DNA from: Acidobacteriota bacterium
GTDB taxonomy: Bacteria; Acidobacteriota; Blastocatellia; Pyrinomonadales; Pyrinomonadaceae
Direction: 5' to 3'
DNA: 64,000 nucleotides
Assembly: GCA_019239425.1 (NCBI GenBank)
Contig: JAFAZX010000068.1
Span: 62,001 to 126,000 of the forward strand
Shown here in pieces: positions 34,709 to 44,481 of the stretch (positions are counted from its first letter, which is position 1; each line of letters begins with the position of its first letter). The notes under the pieces were generated by a model. It was not told the origin of the DNA, made no database searches, and was given only the letters and a program-made list of their open reading frames with translations. A program made the position numbers and the translations under genes.

Positions 34709-35575
34709 ATGTTCAAGAACTACAGCCGCACCGCCGTCGCCGTCATCTTCGCCGCTGCGACGTTCACTTGCGCGCACGCCGCGCGGGCGCAGAGCGCGAT
34801 GCCCATCCCGACCGCGCCGACGGCGACGCCGAGCACGACGCCGATCCCGCTCGCGCCGGGCGTCGGCGCGCCGGTCTTTAAGACCCCGGTCGCGGCGCAG
34901 CAGCAGCCCGCGCCTCAGCCGACGGCGACGCCGCAGACGCCGCAGCCGCAGGGCGGGACGATGCTCATGCGCAGCGAGGGGCACGAGTGGGCGCCGCTGC
35001 TTGAGCAGAAGCTCGACTACAAGGACTGGACGTTCAAGAGCCTCAAGGACGGCACGCCCACCAACCTGCGCGAGCTGTCGAAGGGCAAGAAGCTCGTGCT
35101 GGTCGTCTACTTCGCGCCGTGGTGCGGCAACTGGAAGGCCGAGGCGCCGACCGTCTGGCGGCTCTACGACAAGTACAAGTCGCAGGGGTTCGAGGTCGTC
35201 GCCGTCAACGAGTACGGCTCAATCGACGACTCGAAGAAGTACTTCGAGAGCCAGGGCGGCGCGCCCTTCCCCGTCGTCGTCGAGTCGGAGGCCGGCGACC
35301 AGAAGGAGAAGACGACGCACTACGCCTACCGCAAGTCCATCGGCGACCCGCGCAACTGGGGCTCGCCCTTCAACGTCTTCCTCGAGCCGGCGAAGCTCAA
35401 CGCCTCGGGCGAGCTTCTGACGGAGAAGGCTTACGTCGTCGGCGGCGAGCTGATCGAGAAGGACGTGGAGCACTTCGTCCGCGAGCGGCTGGGCCTTAAC
35501 GAACAGGGCGCGGTCGAGCAGTGCAAGGACGAGCCGAAGGCCGAGGCCAAGAAGGAAGAGGCCAAGAAGCAGTAA
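34709..35575 (+). CDS. Secreted thioredoxin-fold protein with a single active-site cysteine
   Basis: The protein has 288 residues. A signal peptide (VAVIFAAATFTCAHAARAQ) is followed by a long Pro/Thr/Ala-rich linker (about 30-90). The redoxin domain (about 105-260) has KKLVLVVYFAPWCGNW, where the usual CxxC is CGNW, so the resolving cysteine is missing. FEVVAVNEYGSIDDSKKYFE follows in the place of the usual thioredoxin core. The C-terminus is Lys/Glu-rich. Without the second Cys it cannot act as an ordinary disulfide reductase and may form mixed disulfides or be structural. It lies 31 nt after the CcdA fusion, its likely electron donor. Confidence 0.88.
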   Translation: MFKNYSRTAVAVIFAAATFTCAHAARAQSAMPIPTAPTATPSTTPIPLAPGVGAPVFKTPVAAQQQPAPQPTATPQTPQPQGGTMLMRSEGHEWAPLLEQKLDYKDWTFKSLKDGTPTNLRELSKGKKLVLVVYFAPWCGNWKAEAPTVWRLYDKYKSQGFEVVAVNEYGSIDDSKKYFESQGGAPFPVVVESEAGDQKEKTTHYAYRKSIGDPRNWGSPFNVFLEPAKLNASGELLTEKAYVVGGELIEKDVEHFVRERLGLNEQGAVEQCKDEPKAEAKKEEAKKQ

Positions 35576-35942
35576 AAGAAGTAGGCAGTAGGCAGACGGC
35601 AGTAGGCAGTTAAGGCAAGACCTCTTCAACTGCCCACTGCCATCTGCCTACTGCCTACTGAGTTGACGCCGCGCGCAAGTTTCTGCCGACAGTTGCACGC
35701 AGCAATCCGCGGAAGTCCGCTCCGCATCAAACGCCCTCCCCGACCAGCCGCACGCGTCCTCGTCGCCTTTCAGCCCGACCCGGCCGGCGCGGCCTGAGAA
35801 TTGCCCGAGTCCTTGTGAACGCGCGAGGGGCGAGTTTGCGCGCCCACTTGCGCGTTTGCACCCAGTCGAAAAAGTATAAACGCCCGGCCGGCGCCCGAGA
35901 GCGCCGAAGCCCGGAACACTCTTCTCTTAAGGATTAATGCCC
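35576..35942. other. Intergenic region: family B hairpin then a promoter-bearing tract
   Basis: The first 84 bp hold a family B palindrome. The rest (35660-35942) has no gene. GTATAA near 35874-35879, with A-rich GAAAAA just upstream, may be a -10 box for the giant subtilase gene, but no good -35 is visible. Confidence 0.4.
35580..35659. repeat. Family B palindrome, copy 1 (7-bp units)
   Basis: The left arm (35580-35611) has AGTAGGC/AGTAGGC/AGACGGC/AGTAGGC units, and the right arm (35628-35659) is the near inverse complement. It starts 4 nt after the TAA of the single-Cys thioredoxin gene. Confidence 0.9.
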
Positions 35943-38900
35943 ATGCATCCCCCTCGCCGTCCGCGCGCCGCACGCCGCGCCCTCCTGCTCCTTCTCTCCT
36001 TCACGGCCTTCGCCGGCCTGACCTACGCGCTCGCGCAGCGCGTCGCACGGGCCGCGCGCGCCGCGCAGGGAGTCTCCTCTTCGGATAAGAAGTCGCGCCC
36101 CTTCGTCCCCGGCGAGATTCTCGTGCGCTTCCGCGGCGAGTCGAAGGGCCTGGCCGCGGCGAGGCAGGAGTTGACCGCCTTGCGCGCCGCGGACGGCCGC
36201 GACATCCCCGTCGAGTTGGAGACGCCGCGCGAATTGCAGGTCGTCCGCGGCCTGAGCCTCGCGCGCGTGAAGCCCGAGGACACGCTCGCGGCCGTCGAGT
36301 CTCTGCGCGCGATGCCCGAAGTGCTCTACGCCGAGCCGAACTACGTCCGCCGCAAGTTCGCGACGCCGAACGACCCCTCCTTCTCTTCGCAGTGGTCGCT
36401 CAAGAACACGGGCCAGTCCGGCGGCGTCGCGGGCGCGGACATCGACGCCGAACCCGCTTGGAACACGACGACCGGCAGCTCTCAGGTCGTCGTCGGCGTC
36501 GTGGACGAAGGCATCGACATCAGCCACCCCGACCTGCAGGCGAACGTCTGGACGAACCCGGGCGAGACGCCCGGCAACGGCGTCGACGACGACGGCGACG
36601 GCCTCGTCGACGACGTGCACGGCTGGGACTTCTTCCACGACGACGCGAGCGTCTACGACGGGCACGCGGCCTTCCCCGCGGACGAGACGGACGCGCACGG
36701 CACGCACGTCGCCGGCATCATCGGGGCCTCGGGCAACAACGGGCAGGGCATCGCGGGCGTCGACTGGAACGTGAAGCTCCTGCCGATCAAGATTCTCGGG
36801 CAGGAGAATGAAGCGGCCGCGCCTTCGAACGTGCTCCTCACCCTGCGCGCCTACGGCTACGCGAAGACTTTGCGCGACCTCTACAACTCAACGGGCGGCG
36901 CGAAGGGCGCGAACCTGCGCGTGCTGAACAACTCTTACGGCGGCTACGGCGAGTCGCAGGCCGAGCGCGACGCCATCCGCGCGCTCGGCGACTCCGGGAT
37001 TCTCTTCGTCGCCTCCTCCGGCAACGACGGGCGCAGCGACGACCGCACGCCGCTCTTCCCCGCCGGCTACAACGAGCCGAACGTCATCACGGTCGGCGCC
37101 TCGAACCGCTACGACTCGTCGGCCGGCTTCTCGAACTACGGCTCGCGCACAGTCCACATGGTCGCGCCCGGCGACGCCATCCTCTCGACGACGCCGGGCG
37201 GCACTTACGCCAGCGCCTCCGGCACCTCGATGGCCGCGCCGCACGTCTCGGGCGCGGCGGCGCTCGTCTGCGCGGCCGACCCTTCGATCTCCGTCACGCG
37301 CCTGCGGGCCGCGCTGCTCTTCGGCGGCGAACAGTTGCAGGGGCTCGCGCCTCAGCAACAGTTCGACGCGACGGGCTACGTCACGGGCCGGCGGCTGAAC
37401 GCGGCGGGCGCGCTCGCCTCCGCGGCGGAGGCCGACTCGACGCCGCCCGCGACGCCCGGCAACTTCCGCATCACGAGTCAGAACGGGCGCTTCATCGGCC
37501 TCGACTGGACGGCGCCCGCCGACGACGGCGCGGCCGGCGCGCGCGCCTCGCTCTACGAAATACGCTTCACCGAGACCGACCCGCGCGCGATGGACGCGGC
37601 GCAGTACCAGCGCTCGTTCGTCATGTTCGCGCCGCTCCCCGCGAACGCGGGAACCGTGCAGACGCTCTCCACGAGCGTCCCCTTCCGCCACCTCTCGGGC
37701 TTCGTCGGCATCCGCGCGCTCGACAACGTCGGCAACGCGAGCCCCGTCGCGGCCGTCGCCGTCAGCGTCGAACAGGACACGGCCGACCCTTACGTCATGA
37801 CCACGGCGGCGGCCGAGCCGCTCTCGACCGGCGGCGAGAAGCTGAACCTCGTCGGCGACGACCTCTACACCTCTTCGCCTTATCAACTCCCGTTCGACTT
37901 CAACTTCTTCGGCCAGAACCAGCGCGGCATCTACGTCTCGACGAACGGCGCCATCTACCTCGGCGAAGCGCCGCGCACCAGCGCCGTCTTCGGCAGCTTC
38001 TCGCCGGACGACGCCGTCTCGTCCGTCCCGCGCCTCGCGGGCTACCGCATGATCGCCGGCCTTTGGGACGACCTGCGCACGGACCGCCGCACGGGCGGCG
38101 ACGTGTACGCCGTCAAGCCCGACCCGACGCGCATCATCTTCCGCTGGGAGGGCACGACCTACTACTCCCCGCAGGGCGGCGTCGGCGGGCAGGACGAGAA
38201 CCCCGTCAACTTCGAGGTCGAACTCCGCCGCGACGGCACCATCGTCAAGCGCTACGGCGCGGGCAACAACTTCGTCTTCCCCGTCGTCGGCATCTCGAAC
38301 GGCGAACCGGACACTTACGTCGCCGCGTCGCACACCTCGCAGTTCGCGCCGGTCAATCTTGCCAACGCGCCGACGCTCGTCTACACGCCGCGCCGGCCGA
38401 CGCCGATGCCGACGCCCGACCTCGCCGTCGGGCTGCGCGCCTCGCCCGACCCGGCCACGTCGGGCCAGCTCCTGACCTACCAGGTCGACGGCTTCGTCCG
38501 CGACGGCTACCCGGCCGAGCTGTCGCGCGTGACGACTCAGGTGCCGGCCGGCACCACGCTCGTCTCCGTCACCTCCACGCCCTCCTCGGCCGTGCTCACG
38601 GCGCCGCCGGCCGGCGCGACCTCGGGCAACATCACGCTCGACCTCGGCACGCTCTACTACTACGGCTCGGGCGGGACGCTGACCGTCACCGTGCGCGTCG
38701 ACGTGCCGCCGGGCTCGACCATCAACAACACGGCGAGCATCCAGAGCTTCTGGCAGGACGCACACCCCGCGGACAACACCGCGACGACCTCGACGCAGGT
38801 GGTCGCGGCGGCGCCCTTCAACAACGTGAAGTCGGTGAGCGCGGGCGGCGTCGGCAGCCCCTACTACAGCCACACCGTCGCGGTGAAAACGGACGGCACG

Positions 38901-41795
38901 GTCTGGGGCTGGGGCGGCGACATCCAGGGCGAGCTGGGCGACGGCACGGGCTCGACGACGACGACCGTGCCCGTCCTCGTCTACGACTTCGGCGGCGTCG
39001 CGGCCGTCAGCGCGGGCGGCACCCACACCGTCGCCTTGAAGGCGGACGGGACGGTCTGGGCCTGGGGCGACAACCAGTTCGGGCAGCTCGGCTATCAGGA
39101 GCAGTTCAGCGGAGGCAGCAGCCGGCCGAGGCAGGTCTCGGGCCTCTCCGGCGTCGTCGCCGTCTCGACGTTCGGCGGCCACACCCTCGCGCTGAAGAAC
39201 GACGGCACGGTCTGGGCCTGGGGCACGAACACGAACGGGCAGGTCGGCACGGGCACCTACACCGATGTCGTCTGGAGCGCGACGCAGGTCGCGGGACTCT
39301 CGAACGTCAAAGCAATCTCCGCCGGCCCCGGCTACTCGCTCGCGGTGAAGACGGACGGGACGGTCTGGGGCTGGGGCCTGGGCCGCCAGAACTCTTCGCA
39401 GGCGGGCGTGCTCGGCCTGCCCGCCAACTCCTTCAGCACGGCGACGCCCGTGCAGGTCGGCGGCGCCACGAACGTCGCCGCGGTCGCGGCCGGCATGACC
39501 CACGTCGTCGCCTTGAAGACGGACGGGACGGTCTGGGCCTGGGGCGACAACACCTACGGGCAGCTCGGCAGCGGGACGAACACTTCGAGCGCGACGCCTA
39601 AGCAGGTGCCGGGCCTTTCGAACGTCGCGAGCGTAGCGGCCGGAACCGAGCATTCGCTGGCGCTCAAGGCGGACGGCTCGGTCTGGACTTGGGGCCACAA
39701 CACCGCGGGCCAGCTCGGGGACGGGACGACGACAGACCGCAAGTCTCCGGTGCAGGTCGCGCTGGGCGGCGCGGCCGTCGCGCTCGATGGCGGCCCGCAG
39801 CACAGCGCGGCCGTGCTCGCGGACGGCACGGTCAGGACTTGGGGCAGCAACGACTCGGGGCAGCTCGGCGACCGGACGCGCGTCAGCCGCAGCTCGCCCG
39901 TGGAGGTGAGCGGCCCGTTCCCGACCGCGCCGCCGACCTTCACGCCCGACGGCGGCTCGTTCCAGTACCAGCAGGGCGTCAGCGTCTACGCCGTGACGGC
40001 CGGCTCAATCATCCACTACACGACGAACGGCAACGACCCGACCGAGGCCGACGCCATCATCCAGTCGGGGCAGACGCTCGTCCTGAACACGACGACGACC
40101 TTGAAGGCGCGCGCCTACAAGCCGGGCTGGCCGGCGAGCGCAGTCAAGAGCGCGACCTTCGCCTTCCCCGCGCAGCAGCCGACGCCCACGCCGACGCCCG
40201 TCCCCGGCGCGGGCACTCAGCCGCTCGCCGTCGTCCGGCAGGTGTCCGCCGCGGGCAACGTCGGCGCGGACATCTTCCTCGTCAACCTCGACGGCACGGG
40301 CGCGGTCAACTTCACCAACACGGACAACGACGACACAGACCCGGTCTGGTCGCCCGACGGGAAGCGGCTCGCCTACACCTGCCGGCGCAACCCGGACGGC
40401 AGCGTCGGCGGCCCGCGCCGCATCTGCCTGCGCAACGCCGACGGGATGGGCTTCACCGTCTTGTCGCAGACGCCGGCCGAGGACTTCGCCCCGGCCTGGT
40501 CGCCCGACGGCCAGCGGCTCGCCTTCGCCACCCCGGGCGGCGACAACTACATGTCGATCTACCTCATCAACGCCGACGGCACGGGGCGCTTCCCCTTCAA
40601 CACGAGCTTCCTCGGCACGGGCTACCCCGACTGGGCGCCCGACGGGCAGGCAATCGCCTACGGCAACGTCAACTCGATCTGGGTGCAAAGGCTCATCGGC
40701 GGCAGCGCGCTGCGTTTGACTACGGGTGCGGGCGACTCGCACCCGCGCTACTCGCCCGACGGGAAGAAGGTCGTCTTCCAGAGCAGCCGCGACGGGCAGG
40801 CCGAAATCTATCTGGTCAACGCCGACGGCACGGGGCTTTTGCGCCTGACGGTCAACGCGGCGCAGGACACGGCCCCCGGCTGGTCGCCCGACGGGTCGAA
40901 GGTCATCTTCTCGACGACGCGCGAGGGCGCGGCCGCCGTCTACACGATGAACCCCGACGGGTCGAACCAGGCGCGGCTGACCGACGGCTACCCGCTCGGC
41001 GGCTCCGCGTGGCGCAAGGCGCCGAACGCCATCGAGGGCTCGGGCTTCTTCGTCGCGCAGCACTACCGGGACTTCCTCTCGCGCGAGCCCGACCAGTCGG
41101 GCCTCAACTTCTGGACGCAGGGCATCGACTCCTGCGGCGCAGACCTCGCCTGCCGCGAGGTGAAGCGCGTGGACACTTCGGCCGCGTTCTTCCTCTCGAT
41201 TGAATTTCAGGAGACCGGCTACCTCGTCTACCGCAGTTACAAGGCGGCGTACGGCGACATGCCGGGCAAGCCCGTGCCCCTGAGGCTTTCGGAGTTCACG
41301 GCCGACTCGCAGCGCATCGGGCAGGGCGTCGTCGTCAACGCGCCGGGCTGGGCCGAGCTGCTCGAGTCGAACAAGCAGCTCTACTTCAACGGCTTCGTCG
41401 GCACCGGTCGCTTCGCCGCCGCCTACCCGGCCTCTTTGACGCCCGCGCAGTTCGTAGACGCCCTGAACGCGAACGCAGGTCAGGTGCTCTCGGCGGACGA
41501 ACGCAACACACTTATCGACGGCCTGACCAACGGCACCAGGACGCGCGCACAAGTCCTGCGCGCCGTGGCCGAGGACGCCGACACGCAGCGGCAGGAGTTC
41601 AACCGCGCCTTCGTGCTGATGCAGTACTTCGGTTACCTCCGGCGAGACCCGGACGCCGCGCCCGACGCGGACTTCGCCGGCTACAACTTCTGGCTCTCGA
41701 AGCTCAACGAGTTCCGCGGCGACTGGCACGCGGCCGAGATGGTCAAGGCGTTCCTCTCGTCCATCGAGTACCGCCAGCGCTTCGCGGGACAGTAG
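35943..41795 (+). CDS. Giant secreted subtilase with RCC1, chitobiase-like, TolB/PD40 and DUF4214 modules
   Basis: The ATG at 35943 (1950 residues) is better spaced from AAGGA than the one at 35937. A signal (ALLLLLSFTAFAGLTYALA) and propeptide (to about 140) precede an S8 domain with the triad VVDEGIDISHPDL (Asp, about 188), DAHGTHVAG (His, about 250) and GTSMAAPHVSG (Ser, about 428), plus oxyanion Asn in VLNNSYGG. A CARDB/DUF11-like region follows. About seven RCC1 repeats (956-1328; DGTVWGWG, GQLGDGT) form a propeller. A chitobiase-like domain (1330-1408; IIHYTTNGNDPTE) and PD40 repeats (1433-1690; VWSPDGKRLAY) come next. DUF4214 (1700-1950) ends the chain. It is probably surface-retained or released as a protease. 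Confidence 0.92.
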   Translation: MHPPRRPRAARRALLLLLSFTAFAGLTYALAQRVARAARAAQGVSSSDKKSRPFVPGEILVRFRGESKGLAAARQELTALRAADGRDIPVELETPRELQVVRGLSLARVKPEDTLAAVESLRAMPEVLYAEPNYVRRKFATPNDPSFSSQWSLKNTGQSGGVAGADIDAEPAWNTTTGSSQVVVGVVDEGIDISHPDLQANVWTNPGETPGNGVDDDGDGLVDDVHGWDFFHDDASVYDGHAAFPADETDAHGTHVAGIIGASGNNGQGIAGVDWNVKLLPIKILGQENEAAAPSNVLLTLRAYGYAKTLRDLYNSTGGAKGANLRVLNNSYGGYGESQAERDAIRALGDSGILFVASSGNDGRSDDRTPLFPAGYNEPNVITVGASNRYDSSAGFSNYGSRTVHMVAPGDAILSTTPGGTYASASGTSMAAPHVSGAAALVCAADPSISVTRLRAALLFGGEQLQGLAPQQQFDATGYVTGRRLNAAGALASAAEADSTPPATPGNFRITSQNGRFIGLDWTAPADDGAAGARASLYEIRFTETDPRAMDAAQYQRSFVMFAPLPANAGTVQTLSTSVPFRHLSGFVGIRALDNVGNASPVAAVAVSVEQDTADPYVMTTAAAEPLSTGGEKLNLVGDDLYTSSPYQLPFDFNFFGQNQRGIYVSTNGAIYLGEAPRTSAVFGSFSPDDAVSSVPRLAGYRMIAGLWDDLRTDRRTGGDVYAVKPDPTRIIFRWEGTTYYSPQGGVGGQDENPVNFEVELRRDGTIVKRYGAGNNFVFPVVGISNGEPDTYVAASHTSQFAPVNLANAPTLVYTPRRPTPMPTPDLAVGLRASPDPATSGQLLTYQVDGFVRDGYPAELSRVTTQVPAGTTLVSVTSTPSSAVLTAPPAGATSGNITLDLGTLYYYGSGGTLTVTVRVDVPPGSTINNTASIQSFWQDAHPADNTATTSTQVVAAAPFNNVKSVSAGGVGSPYYSHTVAVKTDGTVWGWGGDIQGELGDGTGSTTTTVPVLVYDFGGVAAVSAGGTHTVALKADGTVWAWGDNQFGQLGYQEQFSGGSSRPRQVSGLSGVVAVSTFGGHTLALKNDGTVWAWGTNTNGQVGTGTYTDVVWSATQVAGLSNVKAISAGPGYSLAVKTDGTVWGWGLGRQNSSQAGVLGLPANSFSTATPVQVGGATNVAAVAAGMTHVVALKTDGTVWAWGDNTYGQLGSGTNTSSATPKQVPGLSNVASVAAGTEHSLALKADGSVWTWGHNTAGQLGDGTTTDRKSPVQVALGGAAVALDGGPQHSAAVLADGTVRTWGSNDSGQLGDRTRVSRSSPVEVSGPFPTAPPTFTPDGGSFQYQQGVSVYAVTAGSIIHYTTNGNDPTEADAIIQSGQTLVLNTTTTLKARAYKPGWPASAVKSATFAFPAQQPTPTPTPVPGAGTQPLAVVRQVSAAGNVGADIFLVNLDGTGAVNFTNTDNDDTDPVWSPDGKRLAYTCRRNPDGSVGGPRRICLRNADGMGFTVLSQTPAEDFAPAWSPDGQRLAFATPGGDNYMSIYLINADGTGRFPFNTSFLGTGYPDWAPDGQAIAYGNVNSIWVQRLIGGSALRLTTGAGDSHPRYSPDGKKVVFQSSRDGQAEIYLVNADGTGLLRLTVNAAQDTAPGWSPDGSKVIFSTTREGAAAVYTMNPDGSNQARLTDGYPLGGSAWRKAPNAIEGSGFFVAQHYRDFLSREPDQSGLNFWTQGIDSCGADLACREVKRVDTSAAFFLSIEFQETGYLVYRSYKAAYGDMPGKPVPLRLSEFTADSQRIGQGVVVNAPGWAELLESNKQLYFNGFVGTGRFAAAYPASLTPAQFVDALNANAGQVLSADERNTLIDGLTNGTRTRAQVLRAVAEDADTQRQEFNRAFVLMQYFGYLRRDPDAAPDADFAGYNFWLSKLNEFRGDWHAAEMVKAFLSSIEYRQRFAGQ

Positions 41796-41813
41796 GCGGT
41801 TAGGAGTTCTGGA

Positions 41814-42398
41814 ATGATGAAAGCGATGCTGTCGGCAGTCGTCGCCGCGTTGCTCTTCGCGGCGGCGGGCGCGCAGGAGATTAGTCGCGTCTCGCTCTCG
41901 GAGCGCGTCCGCGCCCTGCTGGCCGAGTCGGGCGTCGAAGTCGGCGTGGCCGCGGACACACCTGCACCGGCTTCGCGTGCGCACCGCGAGCTGAAGCTGA
42001 CGTGGGAGGCGGACAAGGCTGCGCTCCCCGCGCCCGCGGCCGTGCAGTACAAGAATGCGAAGGGACGTGTCGCGCTCGCGCAGGCGTCGGTCAGCCGCGA
42101 GGGCGGCCTGCCCAGGCAGCGCTCCGCCGAACTCTCCCCGACGCAGGTCGTCGTCGTCGCGCTCGACGCCGCGGGGCGCATGCGCTGGTGCGGACTCATA
42201 ACAGACCCGCGGCTGCTGCGCGCCGAGCTGCCCGGCCCCGACGGCGAGCTGTCGGGCCAGGTCATCTACAAGGAGTCGGCCGAGTTCGTCCTGCAGTACC
42301 CGGACGACGACGCCGTGACCGAGGTGCGCCTCTACCACCCCGACTGGGACGGGCAGAAGTTCTCGCTTGAGCTGGTCGGCGCCGTCGCGCCGCGCTGA
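41814..42398 (+). CDS. Small secreted hypothetical protein
   Basis: The protein has 194 residues and a signal peptide (AMLSAVVAALLFAAAGAQ). The mature region has LKLTWEADKAALPAPAAVQY, VVVVALDAAGRMRWCGLITDPRLL and VTEVRLYHPDWDGQKFSLEL, suggesting a single beta-sandwich. I recognise no family. It lies between the giant subtilase (18 nt upstream) and the M64-like protease (11 nt downstream), so the three are probably one operon. A chaperone, inhibitor or surface partner of these proteases is a reasonable guess but is unproven. Confidence 0.82.
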   Translation: MMKAMLSAVVAALLFAAAGAQEISRVSLSERVRALLAESGVEVGVAADTPAPASRAHRELKLTWEADKAALPAPAAVQYKNAKGRVALAQASVSREGGLPRQRSAELSPTQVVVVALDAAGRMRWCGLITDPRLLRAELPGPDGELSGQVIYKESAEFVLQYPDDDAVTEVRLYHPDWDGQKFSLELVGAVAPR

Positions 42399-42409
42399 GG
42401 TCGAACGAC

Positions 42410-44341
42410 ATGGGCCAGAGTTTTTTAAGAACCGCGTTGTGCCTCTTCGCCTTCGTCGCTTTCGCGCGCGCGGCCGCGGCCGAGCCGGTGCAGACCATCG
42501 TCAACAACGGCGACCCCGCGAACCGCGTGGACATCGTCCTCATCGGCGACGGCTACACGGCCGCCGAGATGACCAAGTATCAGACGGACATCCAGCAGTT
42601 CGTCCAGCTCATGTTCCAGCAGGAGCCTTTCCACGAGTACCAGCGCTACTTCAACGTCCACCGCATCGACGTGGTGAGCGCCGAGTCGGGCTCCGACCAC
42701 CCGGAGACGGGCACCTTCCGCAACACCGCGTTCGACTCGACCTACAACTGCTCGGGCATCCAGCGCCTCATCTGTGCCAACACTTCGAAGGTTTCGCAGG
42801 TCGCCTTCAACAGCCTCGCGCCGAATCAGATCGACCTCATCATCCTCATCGTCAACGACGCGACGTACGGCGGCTCGGGCGGCTCCATCGCCATCGCCTC
42901 GACGAACTTCCAGGCGGTAGAGTTGGTGCTGCACGAGTCGGGTCACACCTTCGGCCTGCTCGCCGACGAGTACGATTACAGCCCGCCGGCCTGCTCGAAT
43001 TCGACCGAGCCTTCGGAGCCGAACGTGACGCGGCAGACGGCGCGCGCCTCCGTCAAGTGGAACGCCTGGATCGGAGCGTCCACCCCGCTGCCGACCACCT
43101 CGACGCAGCCCGCCGTGCCCGGACTCTACGAGGGCGCGCGCTACTGCACGGCGGGACTCTACCGCCCGACCTACAACTCGAAGATGCGCGTGCTCGGCAC
43201 GGCCTACGAGCAGGTCAACAGCGAGCAGCTCGTCCGCCGCGTCTACAACCGCGTCTCGCCCGTGGACACTTTCTCGCCCGCGAGCACGACCGTTTCCTTG
43301 ACGACGGCGCAGGCGCAGACCTTCGGCGTCACGACGCCCGCGCCGCTCACGCACGCGCTCGACGTGAGCTGGGCGGTCGACGGCCGCGCGGTCGGCACTT
43401 CGACCTCTTTGGGCGTCGGCGCGGGCGCTCTCTCGCCCGGCTCGCACACGGTCGAGGCGACGGTGCGCGACCTGACCCCGTTCGTGCGCACAGACCCCGA
43501 GCAGTTGCTCGTCGAGCGCGTGCGCTGGGCGGTCAACGTGACGGCGGCGAACCCCGCCGACGGCCCCGAGTTCTTCGTCACGCAGCACTACCGGGACTTC
43601 CTCTCGCGCGAGCCCGACCAGTCGGGCTTGCAGTTCTGGACGCAAGGTATCGAGTCCTGCGGCATCGACGTGGGCTGCCGCGAGGTGAAGCGCGTGGACA
43701 CCTCGGCCGCGTTCTTCCTCTCGATTGAATTTCAGGAGACGGGCTACCTCGTCTACCGCGCCTACCTCGCCGCGTTCGGCAACATCTCCGTTGACAAGCC
43801 GGCGCCTCTGCGCTTCGGCGAGTTCCTGCCCGACACGCAGGCGATAGGTCAGGGCGTCGTCGTCAACACGCCCGGCTGGGAGCAGGCGCTCGAAGCGAAC
43901 AAGAAGTCTTACTTCGCGGCCTTCGTCGCGCGCCCGCGCTTCGCGAATGCCTACCCGACAACGCTCACCCCTTCGCAGTTCGTCGGCGCGCTCTTCACGA
44001 ACGCGGGCGTCGTCCCCACGGCCGAAGAGCGCGCCGCGGCGTCGGGCGAGTTCGGCGGCGCGGCCGACACGGCGGACGCGGGCGCGCGAGCGCGCGTCCT
44101 GCGCCGCGTCGCCGAGAACGCCGAGCTGGCGCGCAAGGAGTTCAACCGCGCCTTCGTCCTGATGCAGTACTTCGGTTATCTGAGGCGCAACCCCGACGAC
44201 GCGCCCGAAGCGAACCGCGACTTCGCCGGCTACAACTTCTGGCTCGGCAAGCTCAACCAGTTCGGCGACTACCGCTCGGCCGAGATGGTCAAAGCCTTCG
44301 TCACCTCGATTGAGTACCGCCAGCGCTTCGGAACACCATGA
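42410..44341 (+). CDS. Secreted M64-like zinc metalloprotease with C-terminal DUF4214
   Basis: The protein has 643 residues. A signal peptide (TALCLFAFVAFARAAAA) is followed by the peptidase M64 domain: VDIVLIGDGYTAAEMTKYQTD, FHEYQRYFNVHRIDVVSAESG, and the zinc site LVLHESGHTFGLLADEY near residue 175, where HExxH gives two ligands and the following Asp or Glu the third. Residues about 285-380 form a beta-sandwich (SWAVDGRAVGTSTSLGVG). DUF4214 (386-643) includes REPDQSGLQFWT, GCREVKRVDTSAAFFLSIEF and ends SIEYRQRFG. Its DNA is nearly identical over tens of bases to that in the giant subtilase, which indicates recent duplication or conversion. Confidence 0.92.
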   Translation: MGQSFLRTALCLFAFVAFARAAAAEPVQTIVNNGDPANRVDIVLIGDGYTAAEMTKYQTDIQQFVQLMFQQEPFHEYQRYFNVHRIDVVSAESGSDHPETGTFRNTAFDSTYNCSGIQRLICANTSKVSQVAFNSLAPNQIDLIILIVNDATYGGSGGSIAIASTNFQAVELVLHESGHTFGLLADEYDYSPPACSNSTEPSEPNVTRQTARASVKWNAWIGASTPLPTTSTQPAVPGLYEGARYCTAGLYRPTYNSKMRVLGTAYEQVNSEQLVRRVYNRVSPVDTFSPASTTVSLTTAQAQTFGVTTPAPLTHALDVSWAVDGRAVGTSTSLGVGAGALSPGSHTVEATVRDLTPFVRTDPEQLLVERVRWAVNVTAANPADGPEFFVTQHYRDFLSREPDQSGLQFWTQGIESCGIDVGCREVKRVDTSAAFFLSIEFQETGYLVYRAYLAAFGNISVDKPAPLRFGEFLPDTQAIGQGVVVNTPGWEQALEANKKSYFAAFVARPRFANAYPTTLTPSQFVGALFTNAGVVPTAEERAAASGEFGGAADTADAGARARVLRRVAENAELARKEFNRAFVLMQYFGYLRRNPDDAPEANRDFAGYNFWLGKLNQFGDYRSAEMVKAFVTSIEYRQRFGTP

Positions 44342-44345
44342 CGTG

Positions 44346-44421
44346 AAAGGATGAAGGATGAAGGCGGAAGGATGAAGTAGAGTCTAATATTCATCCTTCC
44401 GCCTTCATCCTTCATCCTTTT
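44346..44421. repeat. Family E palindrome (7-bp units)
   Basis: The left arm (44346-44376) has AAGGATG/AAGGATG/AAGGCGG/AAGGATG units and the right arm (44390-44421) is its inverse complement, with a 13-nt loop. It begins within 5 nt of the stop of the M64-like gene. Confidence 0.9.
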
Positions 44422-44481
44422 ATTGCTATGATGTCCCGCTTTGTTAGGCCCTTAATTTTTGACCGGCTTTATTCGTAAAGG

